Assembly (NCBI RefSeq): GCF_050946405.1
Contig: NZ_JBMNUS010000001.1
Coordinates: 740,528-804,527 of the forward strand
DNA length: 64,000 nt
Direction: 5' to 3'
DNA from: Pseudochelatococcus sp050946405
GTDB taxonomy: Bacteria > Pseudomonadota > Alphaproteobacteria > Rhizobiales > Beijerinckiaceae
The notes beneath the pieces were generated by a model. It worked only from the letters and a program-made list of their open reading frames with translations. It was not told the origin of the DNA and searched no databases. Positions 26,172-35,446 of the stretch are shown here, piece by piece (positions within the stretch are counted from its first letter, which is position 1; every line of letters begins with the position of its first letter). The position numbers were made by a program, and so were the translations under genes.

Positions 26172-26897
26172 TTGAGCACCTCCATCCGCCCCTCCGGGCG
26201 CGCTCCCGACGAGTTGCGCAAGGTCACGCTCGAACGCGCCGTGGCGCGCTATGCCGAAGGCTCGTGCCTTGTGAGGTTCGGCGATACGCATGTGCTGTGC
26301 ACGGCCTCGCTGGAGGACCGGGCGCCGCCGTGGCTGCGCGGGCAGGGGCGCGGGTGGGTCACGGCGGAATACGCCATGCTGCCGCGCGCCACGCTGGAGC
26401 GTACCCGCCGCGAGGTGACATCCGGCAAGCCATCGGGCCGCACGCAGGAAATCCAGCGTCTCGTCGGGCGCAGCCTGCGCGCGGTGGTCAACCTCGCCGC
26501 CATCGGCGAGCGGCAGATCGTCGTCGATTGCGACGTGTTGCAGGCGGACGGCGGCACGCGCACGGCGGCCATCACCGGCGCATGGGTGGCGCTGCACGAT
26601 TGCCTCGCCTGGATGCAGGCGCGCTCCATGCTTTCCGCCAAGGCGCTGAAGGATCACGTCGCGGCCGTCTCCTGCGGCATCTACAAGGGCCAGCCGGTGC
26701 TCGATCTCGATTACGCCGAGGATTCGAGCGCCGAGACGGACGCCAATTTCGTGCTCACCGGCGCCGGCGGCATCGTCGAGGTGCAGGGCACGGCGGAGGG
26801 CGCGCCGTTCAGCGAGGAGGAGTTGCTGAGGCTGCTGGCGCTCGCCAAGGCGGGCACGACGCATCTCGTCGCCTTGCAGAAACAGGCGGTGGCGTGA
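26172..26897 (+). CDS. rph: Ribonuclease PH
   Basis: The 241-residue enzyme matches RNase PH throughout: RPSGRAPDELR at the start, CTASLEDRAPPWLRG, then GRTQEIQRLVGRSLR and DCDVLQADGGTRTAAITGAW. It trims tRNA 3' ends using phosphate. The only start giving a normal N-terminus is a TTG at 26172. An ATG at 26167 overlaps it in another frame and reads only two codons before TGA. The upstream open frame runs far back into hrcA antisense and is not coding. The stop overlaps the rdgB start (TGATG). Confidence 0.93.
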   Translation: MSTSIRPSGRAPDELRKVTLERAVARYAEGSCLVRFGDTHVLCTASLEDRAPPWLRGQGRGWVTAEYAMLPRATLERTRREVTSGKPSGRTQEIQRLVGRSLRAVVNLAAIGERQIVVDCDVLQADGGTRTAAITGAWVALHDCLAWMQARSMLSAKALKDHVAAVSCGIYKGQPVLDLDYAEDSSAETDANFVLTGAGGIVEVQGTAEGAPFSEEELLRLLALAKAGTTHLVALQKQAVA

Positions 26898-27505
26898 TGG
26901 CGCGCAGGCTCGAGGGGCGGCTCGTCGTCGCCTCGCACAACCCCGGCAAGCTGCGCGAGATGCGCGAATTGCTCGCGCCGTTCAGCGTCGAGGCGGTATC
27001 GGCGGGCGAACTGAACCTGCCGGAGCCGGACGAGATCGGCACGACATTTGCCGAGAACGCGGCGCTGAAGGCCCGGGCGGCGGCCGTGGCCACGGGCCTG
27101 CCGGCCTTCGCCGACGATTCGGGCCTGTGCGTGGCGGCGCTGGACGGCGCGCCGGGCATCTTTTCGGCCCGCTGGGCCGGACCGGCCAAGGATTTTGCCG
27201 CCGCCATCGGCCGTATCGAGCGGGAACTCGCCCTGCGCGGCGCGCTCGATGACGCGCAACGGCGGGCGCATTTCGTCTCGGCGCTCGTGGTGGCGTGGCC
27301 CGATGGCCATGAGGAACTGTTCGAGGGCCGCGTGTTCGGCACACTCGTTTTTCCGGCGCGCGGCGACCGGGGCTTCGGCTACGACCCGATCTTCCGCCCC
27401 GATGGTCACGCGGCGACTTTCGGCGAAATGACGTCGGCGGAAAAGCACAGCCTGTCACATCGGGCGCAGGCGTTCGCGCTGCTGAAGCAGGCGCTGCTGG
27501 ATTGA
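26897..27505 (+). CDS. rdgB: XTP/dITP diphosphatase (RdgB/HAM1 family)
   Basis: The 202-residue protein shows the HAM1 motifs: VVASHNPGKLREM (substrate binding), TFAENAALKA, PAFADDSGLCV with the catalytic acidic residues, and GYDPIF near the end. It hydrolyses deaminated purine nucleotides such as ITP and XTP to keep them out of DNA. The ATG at 26897 shares a base with the rph stop, so the two are translationally coupled. Confidence 0.95.
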   Translation: MARRLEGRLVVASHNPGKLREMRELLAPFSVEAVSAGELNLPEPDEIGTTFAENAALKARAAAVATGLPAFADDSGLCVAALDGAPGIFSARWAGPAKDFAAAIGRIERELALRGALDDAQRRAHFVSALVVAWPDGHEELFEGRVFGTLVFPARGDRGFGYDPIFRPDGHAATFGEMTSAEKHSLSHRAQAFALLKQALLD

Positions 27506-27559
27506 CATCGATAAAGCGGCGGAATCCCGCCGCCGCTTTGAACGCGAACCGCTCGATGT

Positions 27560-29431
27560 TCAGGCCCCGCCTGTTTCCGCTCCCCGCAGGAACGCGGCCA
27601 CGGCGTCCGCGAATGTCTGGCCGTAACGCGCCAGCTTGTGCTCGCCGACGCCCTGCACCATGCGCATGGCATAGAGGTCGACGGGCTTGAGGCGGGCCAT
27701 GTCGATCAGCGTGCGGTCGGGAAAAACCATGTAGGCGGCGACATTCTCGGCCTTCGCCAGTTCGAGCCGCACGCCGCGCAGATGCTGAAAGAGCGCGTTT
27801 TCCGCCTCCGAAAGGTCGGAGGCGGCATCCGCCGCGCGCAGGCTCTCGCGCTTGCGCTTCGGCTCTTCGGCGACGGCGCGCAACGTCAGTTTCTCGCGGC
27901 CGAACAGGATGGCCTCGCCCTTCTTCGTCAGGCGATAGCCGCTGTAGGTGTCGCCCGTCTCGCTGACCGCGCCGGTGGCGAACAATTGCCGGATGACGGT
28001 GAGCCAGCCGCGCTTGCTCTTGTCCTTGCCGACGCCGAAGGTCTTCAGCTTGTCGTGACCGAGGCGCGACACCGTATCGTTCTCGGTGCCGGTGAGGATA
28101 TCCGCGATATGCGCCGCGCCGAAGCGCTGGCCGGTGCGCGCGACGGCCGACAACACCTTCTGCGCGTCGATGGTGGCGTCGTAGAGGGTGACGCCGCCCC
28201 GGCAGAGATCGCAGCCGCCGCACGGCTCGCTCGTTTCGCCGAAATAGGCGAGCAGCGCCTGCCGGCGGCAGGTCGCCGTCTCGCACAGCTCGATCATGGC
28301 GCCGAGACGCCTGTGCTCGATGCGGCGGCGCTCGTCGTCGATGTCCTTCTCGTCGATCTGGCGCCGGCGCAGCGCCATGTCGGAAGCGCCGTAGAGGGTG
28401 AGCGTCCACGCCGGCAGGCCGTCGCGCCCGGCGCGGCCGATCTCCTGATAATAGCCCTCGATGCTGCCGGGCATGTCGGCATGGGCGACGAAGCGCACGT
28501 CCGGCTTGTTGATGCCCATGCCGAAGGCCACCGTCGCCACCATCACGATGTCGTTCTCTTGCAGGAACTCGTCCTGCCGCCGCCCGCGCAGCGCCTGATC
28601 GAGCCCGGCATGGTAGGCGAGGGCGCGCACGCCCTTCTGCGACAGGCTGTCCGCGATCTCTTCCGTGCGCTTGCGGGCGGAGGTGTAGATGATGCCGCTC
28701 GATCCCTTGTGCGACAGCACGAAATCGGCCAACTGGCTCGCCGGCCGGTCCTTCGCCGCGAAGCGCAGGTCGAGGTTGGGCCGGTCGAAACTGTGCACCA
28801 CCGTGCGCGGCGGCTGCGGAAAAAGCTGCTGGACGATATCGTCGCGGGTGGCGCGGTCGGCGGTGGCGGTGAGCGCGATGGTCTGCGGCGAGCCGAGTTC
28901 GCCGCGCACCTGCCGCAGATTGCGGTAATCGGGCCGGAAGTCGTGCCCCCATTGCGAGACGCAATGCGCCTCGTCGATGGCGAGGCGGCGGATGCCGGTG
29001 TCGCGCAGCGCCGCGAGCATGTTGTCGCCGGCGAGCTTTTCGGGCGAGACGAACAGCAGCTTGAGCGTTCCCCGGCGCATCGCCCGCCAAGCTTCGCGGT
29101 TTTCCTCGTCGCCGTTGGCGGAATTGATGGTGGCGGCCGGCACGCCGAGCGCCGTCAACTGCCCCACCTGATCGCGCATCAGCGCGACGAGCGGTGAAAT
29201 CACCAGCGTCAGGCCGCCGTCATCCACCATGGCGGGCAACTGGTAGCACATCGACTTGCCGCTGCCCGTCGGCATCACCGCGAACACGTCCTCGCCGTTG
29301 AGAACGGCGGCGATCACCTCATCCTGGCCGGGGCGGAAATCGTCATAGCCGAAGACGGACTTGAGCACCGCCCGCGCGCGCTGCGCCAACGCCGGGCTCA
29401 CCGGACGAACGGGCGCCTGCGCCGTGTTCAT
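27560..29431 (-). CDS. recQ: ATP-dependent DNA helicase RecQ
   Basis: The 623-residue protein has motif 0 (FGYDDFRPGQ), Walker A MPTGSGKS (residues 53-60) and the DEAH box (153-156) in the context IDEAHCVSQWGHDFRPDY. The RecQ zinc-binding cysteines (CRRQ ... CGGCDLC) follow. A winged-helix RQC domain and a C-terminal HRDC domain (about residues 535-615, FPDRTLIDMARLKP) complete it. It acts in recombination and fork repair. The ATG overlaps the stop of the LysE-family gene by 4 bases, so the two are co-transcribed. Confidence 0.96.
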   Translation of the reverse strand: MNTAQAPVRPVSPALAQRARAVLKSVFGYDDFRPGQDEVIAAVLNGEDVFAVMPTGSGKSMCYQLPAMVDDGGLTLVISPLVALMRDQVGQLTALGVPAATINSANGDEENREAWRAMRRGTLKLLFVSPEKLAGDNMLAALRDTGIRRLAIDEAHCVSQWGHDFRPDYRNLRQVRGELGSPQTIALTATADRATRDDIVQQLFPQPPRTVVHSFDRPNLDLRFAAKDRPASQLADFVLSHKGSSGIIYTSARKRTEEIADSLSQKGVRALAYHAGLDQALRGRRQDEFLQENDIVMVATVAFGMGINKPDVRFVAHADMPGSIEGYYQEIGRAGRDGLPAWTLTLYGASDMALRRRQIDEKDIDDERRRIEHRRLGAMIELCETATCRRQALLAYFGETSEPCGGCDLCRGGVTLYDATIDAQKVLSAVARTGQRFGAAHIADILTGTENDTVSRLGHDKLKTFGVGKDKSKRGWLTVIRQLFATGAVSETGDTYSGYRLTKKGEAILFGREKLTLRAVAEEPKRKRESLRAADAASDLSEAENALFQHLRGVRLELAKAENVAAYMVFPDRTLIDMARLKPVDLYAMRMVQGVGEHKLARYGQTFADAVAAFLRGAETGGA

Positions 29432-30084
29432 GAGCGCGTCGCAACCGCCACCGCCGTGCCGACCATCACGGCGCCCGTCGCGCGATTGACCAGCGTGAGC
29501 GCGCGGGGGCTCGCGAACAGGCGCCGCGCGCGGGCGGCGGCGAAGACATAGGCGGAGAAGATCACCGCGAGCACGGCGAACGTCATCGCCGCGAGTTCGG
29601 CGAAGGCGAGCGGTGTGACGTCGGCGAGCGGGATGAAGCCCGGCAGCAGCGCCAGATAGAACATCATCGCCTTCGGATTGGACAGGCCGACCATCAACCC
29701 GCCGAGAAAGGCGGTCAGGCCGCCTTCGCCGACCTCAATCGGGGCGGCGGCGATCGACGCCGCGGGCGTGGTCCAGAAGCGCCACGCCAGCCAGAGCAGA
29801 TAGGCCACGCCGACATATTTGATGGCGACGAACACGCCGTGGAACGTCTGCGCGAGCATGGCGAGGCCCGTGACCGCGAGCGTGAGCCAGATCACGTCGC
29901 TCAGGATGATGCCGAGCAGGAACGGCGCGAGCCCCCGCGTGCCCCGCGCGAGCACGCGCGCCACGATGGCCGCGACCGCGGGGCCGGGCACGGCGGCGGC
30001 GATGGCGAGAGCGCCGGCGAAGATCATCAGCGCGGGGATATCGATGCCGGGGATGTTGACGCCGGATATGTTGACGCCGGGCAT
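29428..30084 (-). CDS. LysE/RhtB-family exporter
   Basis: This 218-residue membrane protein has six predicted membrane segments and the family motif AAAVPGPAVAAIVARVL near the N-terminus, plus FLGGLMVGLSNPKAMMFY. Such proteins export amino acids or analogues. The N-terminus contains an unusual GVNISGVNIPGIDIP repeat before the first helix. AGGAG lies 5 bases before the ATG at 30084, so the repeat is probably translated; an ATG at 30027 would skip it. Downstream it overlaps recQ by 4 bases (ATGA). Confidence 0.88.
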   Translation of the reverse strand: MPGVNISGVNIPGIDIPALMIFAGALAIAAAVPGPAVAAIVARVLARGTRGLAPFLLGIILSDVIWLTLAVTGLAMLAQTFHGVFVAIKYVGVAYLLWLAWRFWTTPAASIAAAPIEVGEGGLTAFLGGLMVGLSNPKAMMFYLALLPGFIPLADVTPLAFAELAAMTFAVLAVIFSAYVFAAARARRLFASPRALTLVNRATGAVMVGTAVAVATRS

Positions 30085-30132
30085 GGCGGCTCCTGAAAAA
30101 CGGGCGCGGGGCGAATCCGCCTGCCGCGCAAA

Positions 30133-31278
30133 TCATGCGACGTCATGGATAGCGTGTCCGGGCGTGACGAGGCAAGTGACGGCGGAGGCCGGCAGGTCCG
30201 CGAACAGCGCAGGGTCGGCGCCGGTCATGAAGATCTGCCCGCCGAGCCCCGCAAGCGCGGCAAACAGTGCCGCGCGCCGGCGGGGGTCGAGATGGGCCGC
30301 GATTTCGTCGAGCAGCACGAGCGGCGCGATGCCGCTCATGTCGGCGACGAGGCGCGCGTGCGCGAGCACAAGGCCGATCAGCAGCGCCTTCTGCTCGCCG
30401 GTGGAGCATCGGGCGGCGGGAACGTCCTTTTCCGCATGGCGCACGGCGAGGTCGCTCGTCTGCGGGCCGGCGAGCGCGCGCCCGGCGGCGCGGTCGCGCG
30501 CCCGTCCTTCCCGCAGCGCGCGGCGGAAGCGGTCTTCCACCTCCACGGCGGGGAGGCGGGCAAGCTCCTCCTCCAGTGTGCCGGTGAGGGCGATCCCGGC
30601 GGCGGGAAAGGGCGAGGCCGCGTCATGGCCCGTCGCGATCAGCGCCGCGAGACGCGCCGTCGTTTCGAGCCGCGCGGCGGCGACGGCGACGCCAAGCTCC
30701 GCCGCCTCGTGCTCCACGGAATCGAGCCAGCGGACATCGGCGGGTGTTTCGGTCAAGATCCTGTTGCGCGAGGACAGCGCCCGCTCGTAGGCGCCGGTAC
30801 GCCGGCCGTGGGCGGCGTCGATGGCGAGCACCAGCCGGTCCAGAAAACGCCGCCTGTCCCCGGCCGGGCCGAGGAACAGCCCGTCGAAGGCCGGCGTCAG
30901 CCAGACGATGCGCAGATATTCTGCGAAGGCGGCGGGCGATGCGGCGGGCGCGCCGTCGATGCGGCATTTGCGGCTCGACGCCGGCGGCTCCAGCCCGGTG
31001 CCGAGCCGCGCGCCGCCGGTAGCCGCATCAAGCGTCGCGGAAACGGCGAAACCGCCGCCGCCTCCCTGGCGCGCCATGTCGGTGAAGGCCGCGCGCCGCA
31101 ATCCGCGCCCCGGCGTGAACAGCGACAGCGCTTCGAGCAGGTTGGTCTTGCCCGCGCCGTTTTCGCCCGCCAGCGCGACGATGGGGGCGTCGGTATCGAG
31201 ATCGAGCGCCGCGTAGCTGCGAAAATCAACCAGCGCCAGCCGCGTCACCCGGCGCTGCGCGGGCGGCGTGTCAGACAC
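30133..31278 (-). CDS. recF: DNA replication and repair protein RecF
   Basis: The 381-residue protein has the RecF N-terminal SMC-like ATPase: LALVDFRSYAAL, Walker A GENGAGKTN (about residues 39-47) and the signature segment CSTGEQKALLIGLVLAHA. The C-terminal Walker B is PLVLLDEIAAHLDPRRR. RecF loads RecA at single-strand gaps through RecOR. It lies 4 bases after dnaN on the same strand, the classical dnaA-dnaN-recF order. Confidence 0.95.
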   Translation of the reverse strand: MSDTPPAQRRVTRLALVDFRSYAALDLDTDAPIVALAGENGAGKTNLLEALSLFTPGRGLRRAAFTDMARQGGGGGFAVSATLDAATGGARLGTGLEPPASSRKCRIDGAPAASPAAFAEYLRIVWLTPAFDGLFLGPAGDRRRFLDRLVLAIDAAHGRRTGAYERALSSRNRILTETPADVRWLDSVEHEAAELGVAVAAARLETTARLAALIATGHDAASPFPAAGIALTGTLEEELARLPAVEVEDRFRRALREGRARDRAAGRALAGPQTSDLAVRHAEKDVPAARCSTGEQKALLIGLVLAHARLVADMSGIAPLVLLDEIAAHLDPRRRAALFAALAGLGGQIFMTGADPALFADLPASAVTCLVTPGHAIHDVA

Positions 31279-31282
31279 ATCG

Positions 31283-32401
31283 TCAAACCCGCATCGGCAT
31301 CAGGACATAGAGGGCGGGCGCGTCCTCACGGTCCTGAATGACGGTGGGGGAGCCCGGATCGGCCAGCAGCAGCAGCGCGGTGTCGCCGTCGAGCTGGGCG
31401 GCGATGTCGAGCAGGTAGCGGGCGTTGAAGCCGATGTCGAGCGGCGCCGATCCGTATTCGACTTCCAGCTCTTCCGTCGCGCTGCCCGAATCGGGATTGG
31501 TGACGGAAAGCGTCATCCGGCCCTCGGTCAGCGACAGCTTGACCGCGCGCCCGCGCTCCGACGAGATGGTCGACACGCGGTCGACGGCGGTGGCGAACTC
31601 GGCCCGGTCGACCACGAGGCGCTTGTCGTTGCCCTGCGGGATGACGCGCTGATAATCCGGGAAGGTGCCGTCGATCAGTTTCGACGTCAGCACCACGGTG
31701 CCGGCGGTGAGGCGGATCTTGCTGGCCGACAGCTCCACCTGCACCTCGGCGTCGATGCCGTCGAGCAGCTTGTGGATCTCCGTCACCGCCTTGCGCGGCA
31801 CGATGACGCCGGGGATGTCGCGCGCGCCGGCGGGCGCGTCGATCTCGACGCGGGCGAGGCGATGGCCATCGGTGGCCACCGCGCGCAGCCGCGCCGCGCC
31901 GTCGCCGTCGAGCGCATGGAAGTAGATGCCGTTGAGATAGTAGCGCGTCTCCTCGGTGGAGATCGCGAACTGCGTCTTGTCGATCAGCCGCTTGAACGCG
32001 TCCGCCTGCACGGAGAACGTATGCGGCAACTCGCCCGCGGCAAGGTCCGGGAAGTCGCTTTCGGGCAGCGCCTGCAAGGTGAAGCGCGAGCGGCCGGCGC
32101 GGATGACGACCTGCGTGCCGTCCTGCGCCGATTCGAGCGCGATCTGCGCGCCGTCCGGCAGTTTGCGGATGATGTCGTAGATGACATAGGCGGGAACGGT
32201 CGTCGCGCCTTCCAGCGCCACATCGGCGGCAAGCGTCTCCGTCACCTCCAGGTCGAGGTCGGTGGCGCGCAGTCGCAGCGTCCCGCCTTCCGCCCGCAGG
32301 AGCACGTTGGACAGGATCGGGATCGTATTACGCCGTTCCACCACGCGATGGACATGGCCGAGCGATTTGAGGAGCGCAGCCCGCTCGACTGTAACCTTCA
32401 T
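31283..32401 (-). CDS. dnaN: DNA polymerase III subunit beta (sliding clamp)
   Basis: The 372-residue protein begins MKVTVERAALLKSLGHV and has three clamp domains. Conserved pieces include RNTIPILSNVLL, the second-domain HALDGDGAARLRAVATDGHRLA and the C-terminal PGSPTVIQ ... YVLMPMRV. As a dimeric ring it tethers polymerases to DNA. The start was chosen at 32401, the usual MKVTVER; an ATG four codons earlier lacks support. A 246-base spacer separates it from dnaA upstream. Confidence 0.97.
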   Translation of the reverse strand: MKVTVERAALLKSLGHVHRVVERRNTIPILSNVLLRAEGGTLRLRATDLDLEVTETLAADVALEGATTVPAYVIYDIIRKLPDGAQIALESAQDGTQVVIRAGRSRFTLQALPESDFPDLAAGELPHTFSVQADAFKRLIDKTQFAISTEETRYYLNGIYFHALDGDGAARLRAVATDGHRLARVEIDAPAGARDIPGVIVPRKAVTEIHKLLDGIDAEVQVELSASKIRLTAGTVVLTSKLIDGTFPDYQRVIPQGNDKRLVVDRAEFATAVDRVSTISSERGRAVKLSLTEGRMTLSVTNPDSGSATEELEVEYGSAPLDIGFNARYLLDIAAQLDGDTALLLLADPGSPTVIQDREDAPALYVLMPMRV

Positions 32402-32647
32402 CGATACTTCCATTCAACTGAAACGCCGGATGGCGGTAAGGCCAGCACTTTCCGCGCCTGCAAAACCGGCAAGCGGGGACGGCACAATGGCGTCTTGCGC
32501 GTCGAAGTGCAAGGGGAGAGAGCGAAATGCTTTCGGCATAATGCGGAATTTTGCGTTAACAGCCTGTTTTCAGATGAAGTTTTGCCGAAGCAGGCTCACG
32601 TCCGCCGATGCGGCGTCAGGGCGCGCCACCCGCGCCCGTGACCGACA

Positions 32648-34225
32648 TCATTCCTGCAACATGCGCTTGAGCAATTCGATTTCCTCGCGCAGCACGGCAT
32701 CGTCCGCGACGAGCTTCTCGATCTTGCGCACCGCATGCAGCACGGTGGTGTGATCGCGCCCGCCGAAGCGCCGGCCGATCTCCGGCAACGAGCGCAGGGT
32801 GAGGATCTTCGACAGATACATGGCGATCTGGCGCGGTTTCACCACCGCCGCCGTGCGCCGCTCCGACAGGATATCGGCGCGCGACACGTTGTAGCGGCTG
32901 GCCACCAGTTTCTGAATATCCTCGATCTTGACGCGGCGCGGCTCGCGCGTGCGGATGAGATCGCGGATGGCGGCCTCCGCCGTCTCCATCGTCAGCGGCG
33001 TGCCGGTCAGCGTGGTGTGGGCGAGCAGGCGGTTGACGGCGCCGTCGAGATCCCGCCCGTTGGTGGCGATGACCCGCGCCACATAGGCGACAACCGCATC
33101 GGGGACCTGAAAGGTCGGGTTGACGGCGCGCACCGCCTCGATCCGCGCGGCGAGGATGCGCGCGCGCAGGTCCTCGTCGAGCGCGTTGATCTCCACGACG
33201 AGACCGCCGGCCAGCCGCGAACACACCCGTTCATCGAGCGCATCGAGATCGGAAGGGGTGCGGTCCGCCGCCACGACGATCTGACGCCCGGCGTCGATCA
33301 GCGAATTGATGGTATGGCCGAATTCCTGCTGGATCGACTTGCCTTGCAGGAATTGCACGTCGTCGATGATGAGCAGGTCGATGGCGCGCAGCTTCTCCTT
33401 GAAGGCCAACGCCGTCTGCGCCTTCAGCGCGGCGACGAAGCCGTACATGAAGCGGTCGGCCGTCAGATAGATGATTCGCTTGCCCTGGATGCGCGCCTCA
33501 TGGGCCACGGCCTGCAACAGATGCGTCTTGCCGAGGCCCACCCCCGCGTGAAGATAGAGCGGGTTATAGAGCGCCGGTCCGTTCGCGTGGCGGGCGACGC
33601 GCTCCGCCGCCGCATGGGCGAGCGCGTTGGAATTGCCGATGATGAAGCTCGCGAAAGTAAGACGGTTGTCGAGCGGGTTGCCGCCGAGATCGCCGTCCGC
33701 CGCCTCTTCCTGCGGCACGAACGTCGCCGCGGGCGCAGCTGCGCGCGTCGGCCGCGCGGCTTCCTGCCGCGCGACGGCTTCCTGCCCGGCGGCGGGAACG
33801 ATCGCGGCCGGGCGCGGCGTCTCCGCGCTGCGCGGCTGCGCCGCCGCGACATTGCCGGCGGAATCGCGCACGCTGAAGGAAACCCGCGCGAGCTTGGGAT
33901 ATTCCGCCCGGTAAAGCGTCAGCACGCGATCGGCATAATGCGATTCGATCCAGCTCTTGAGAAAGCGCGTCGGCACGGTCATGTGCGCGGTCTGCCGGCT
34001 GACGGATTCCAGCTCCAGCCGCCCGAACCAGCTTGCGAACACATCCTCGCCCAGCTCGACGCGCAGGCGGCGCTTGACGCGCGGCCAGGCCGCCTCGGCA
34101 GTTGTTTCCTCTTCCACCTGCCCGTCCTCGTCAGGACATGACAATGCATCCGCGGCGTGGAAAGGCGGCGTGGCGCCGTCCTGAATGCCACGGGCGTATT
34201 TCGCATTGTCATCTGTCTTGTACAT
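32648..34225 (-). CDS. dnaA: Chromosomal replication initiator protein DnaA
   Basis: The 525-residue protein has domain I (WPRVKRRLRVELGEDVFASWF), a long Ala/Pro-rich domain II linker and the AAA+ domain with Walker A GVGLGKTH (228-235) and Walker B LLIIDDVQFL. Domain IV carries the DnaA-box-binding signature GGRDHTTVLHAVRKIEKL. It opens oriC and loads DnaB. I chose the ATG at 34225, with GGCGGAG upstream; a GTG at 34249 is an alternative. The linker makes it longer than the E. coli protein, as in other Hyphomicrobiales. Confidence 0.95.
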   Translation of the reverse strand: MYKTDDNAKYARGIQDGATPPFHAADALSCPDEDGQVEEETTAEAAWPRVKRRLRVELGEDVFASWFGRLELESVSRQTAHMTVPTRFLKSWIESHYADRVLTLYRAEYPKLARVSFSVRDSAGNVAAAQPRSAETPRPAAIVPAAGQEAVARQEAARPTRAAAPAATFVPQEEAADGDLGGNPLDNRLTFASFIIGNSNALAHAAAERVARHANGPALYNPLYLHAGVGLGKTHLLQAVAHEARIQGKRIIYLTADRFMYGFVAALKAQTALAFKEKLRAIDLLIIDDVQFLQGKSIQQEFGHTINSLIDAGRQIVVAADRTPSDLDALDERVCSRLAGGLVVEINALDEDLRARILAARIEAVRAVNPTFQVPDAVVAYVARVIATNGRDLDGAVNRLLAHTTLTGTPLTMETAEAAIRDLIRTREPRRVKIEDIQKLVASRYNVSRADILSERRTAAVVKPRQIAMYLSKILTLRSLPEIGRRFGGRDHTTVLHAVRKIEKLVADDAVLREEIELLKRMLQE

Positions 34226-34249
34226 CGTCTGGCCGCTCCGCCTTGACAC

Positions 34250-35388
34250 GGGAGCCCGGCGTTTGTCGCGCCGCGCTCCGATTGCCCGCTCACTGCACGG
34301 CTTCGCCGATCCGCTGCCGTCGTACGGCGCGTTCCGGGCGGAGCCGCAATTCGAAATAGCGCCGCAGCCCGGCCATGCCGGCGCGACACCGATGCGCTTC
34401 CTCGCGCGCCCGTCCCGCCTCGGGAGGCGCTTCTTGTCAAAACCGCTCGCTCCCGGGCGATCGCACGTCCGGCAACGCTGGCTGTCTATAATCTTACATC
34501 CAGACGGGAGCCGTCTGGAAAATACATTCCACCAGCGGGTTCGCTAGAACCTTCTGTCGATGACCTGCAACCCTTGGTGAGATCAAATGAAATGCAGAAC
34601 CGGTGGCGTATCTGATAAAAGTATGTGCAAGTATAGATATATCCCTGCAAACTATATAACTACCCCATAAACATAAAATACGCACACTCCGCATACCAGG
34701 CGCCGCTCGAAGGTTCCCGAATAACAGTATATCCGGCGCATTTGAGCGGGCGCATCCTTGCCGAAACCTCCTCCGAAGCGGAGGAACTTTGTCACGGCTG
34801 CCCTTCAGTCTGGAATGGGCATAAGATGTCCCGAAGGCAGTTAGACCTTACTTCATCCGGCCCGCATCGCGCAACTGCTCAAAAGCCCAACGCTCCCTCC
34901 GGGCGGGCTCGATCGCGATTCGCCGCCGGTGGCGGGTGCCGATCCGGGCTTGCAACGCTTTGTCCGAGCGGCCGGATTTTTCTTTGGATGTTTTTTGCCG
35001 GCATAGACAATCGGCTCCATTTTACCTTCCCGTGACGCCCCGTCCGCTCACGGTTTGGGGACAGATTCGCGGGCGCTTGAGACCTTTGCCCCCTAACAGT
35101 TTGTTTTGCCGATGGATTATTTGCGCGGTCGGCAGGGTCGGTTCCGATCGCCCGGCGCGGGGCAGGCGGAGGCTTGTCAAGGTGTTTCTCGCCACATCGA
35201 TCGCCGAAATTGCGCGGTATCATGGCGTTCCGCGCATGCCTCGTGCAACTGCCCGTTCCGGGCCGGATCGGCCGGCGTCAAGTCGGTTTCGGCGTCTTGC
35301 GCGGCTTGCGCACAGCCGGTTGCGGGCCGTCCCGTTCCGGCGTGTCCGTGCACCCCTTGCAAAGCAATGAAAAAAGCCGCGAAGCAAT
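34250..35388. other. Large gene-free region between dnaA and rpsT
   Basis: About 1.1 kb holds no convincing gene. Open frames at 34742-35035 and 34879-35223 lack coding character. The part around 34480-34740 is clearly AT-richer than its surroundings and holds a perfect hairpin (34500-34518). A TCTGGAAAA at 34515-34523 matches a DnaA box at 7 of 9 positions, but I see no good DnaA box (TTATCCACA type). The dnaA promoter must lie here, and the AT-rich patch could be part of an origin, but this is not shown. Confidence 0.5.
34500..34518. repeat. Perfect inverted repeat upstream of dnaA
   Basis: CCAGACGG, a GAG spacer and CCGTCTGG form an 8-bp perfect hairpin in the AT-rich part of the dnaA-rpsT gap. 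There is no T tract on either side long enough for a clear terminator, so it may be an operator or structural element. Confidence 0.5.
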
Positions 35389-35413
35389 GAAAAAGCCCGG
35401 CGCTTGGCCGGGC
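35389..35413 (-). terminator. Rho-independent terminator after rpsT
   Basis: On the minus strand GCCCGGC, a short loop and GCCGGGC are followed by TTTTT, 34 bases after the rpsT stop. A second copy of the flanking GCAATGAAAAA stretch lies just beyond, a small tandem duplication. Confidence 0.9.
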
Positions 35414-35446
35414 CTGTATGCCGTCATCGCTCGCGCGGGCGTGCGA

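Noticed and set aside
26982..29090. 702-codon frame overlapping recQ and rdgB
   Set aside because: It crosses two clearly coding genes in another frame and shows no domain.
34742..35035. Small frames between dnaA and rpsT
   Set aside because: No ribosome-binding site, no conserved pattern and a low-complexity composition; left as intergenic.
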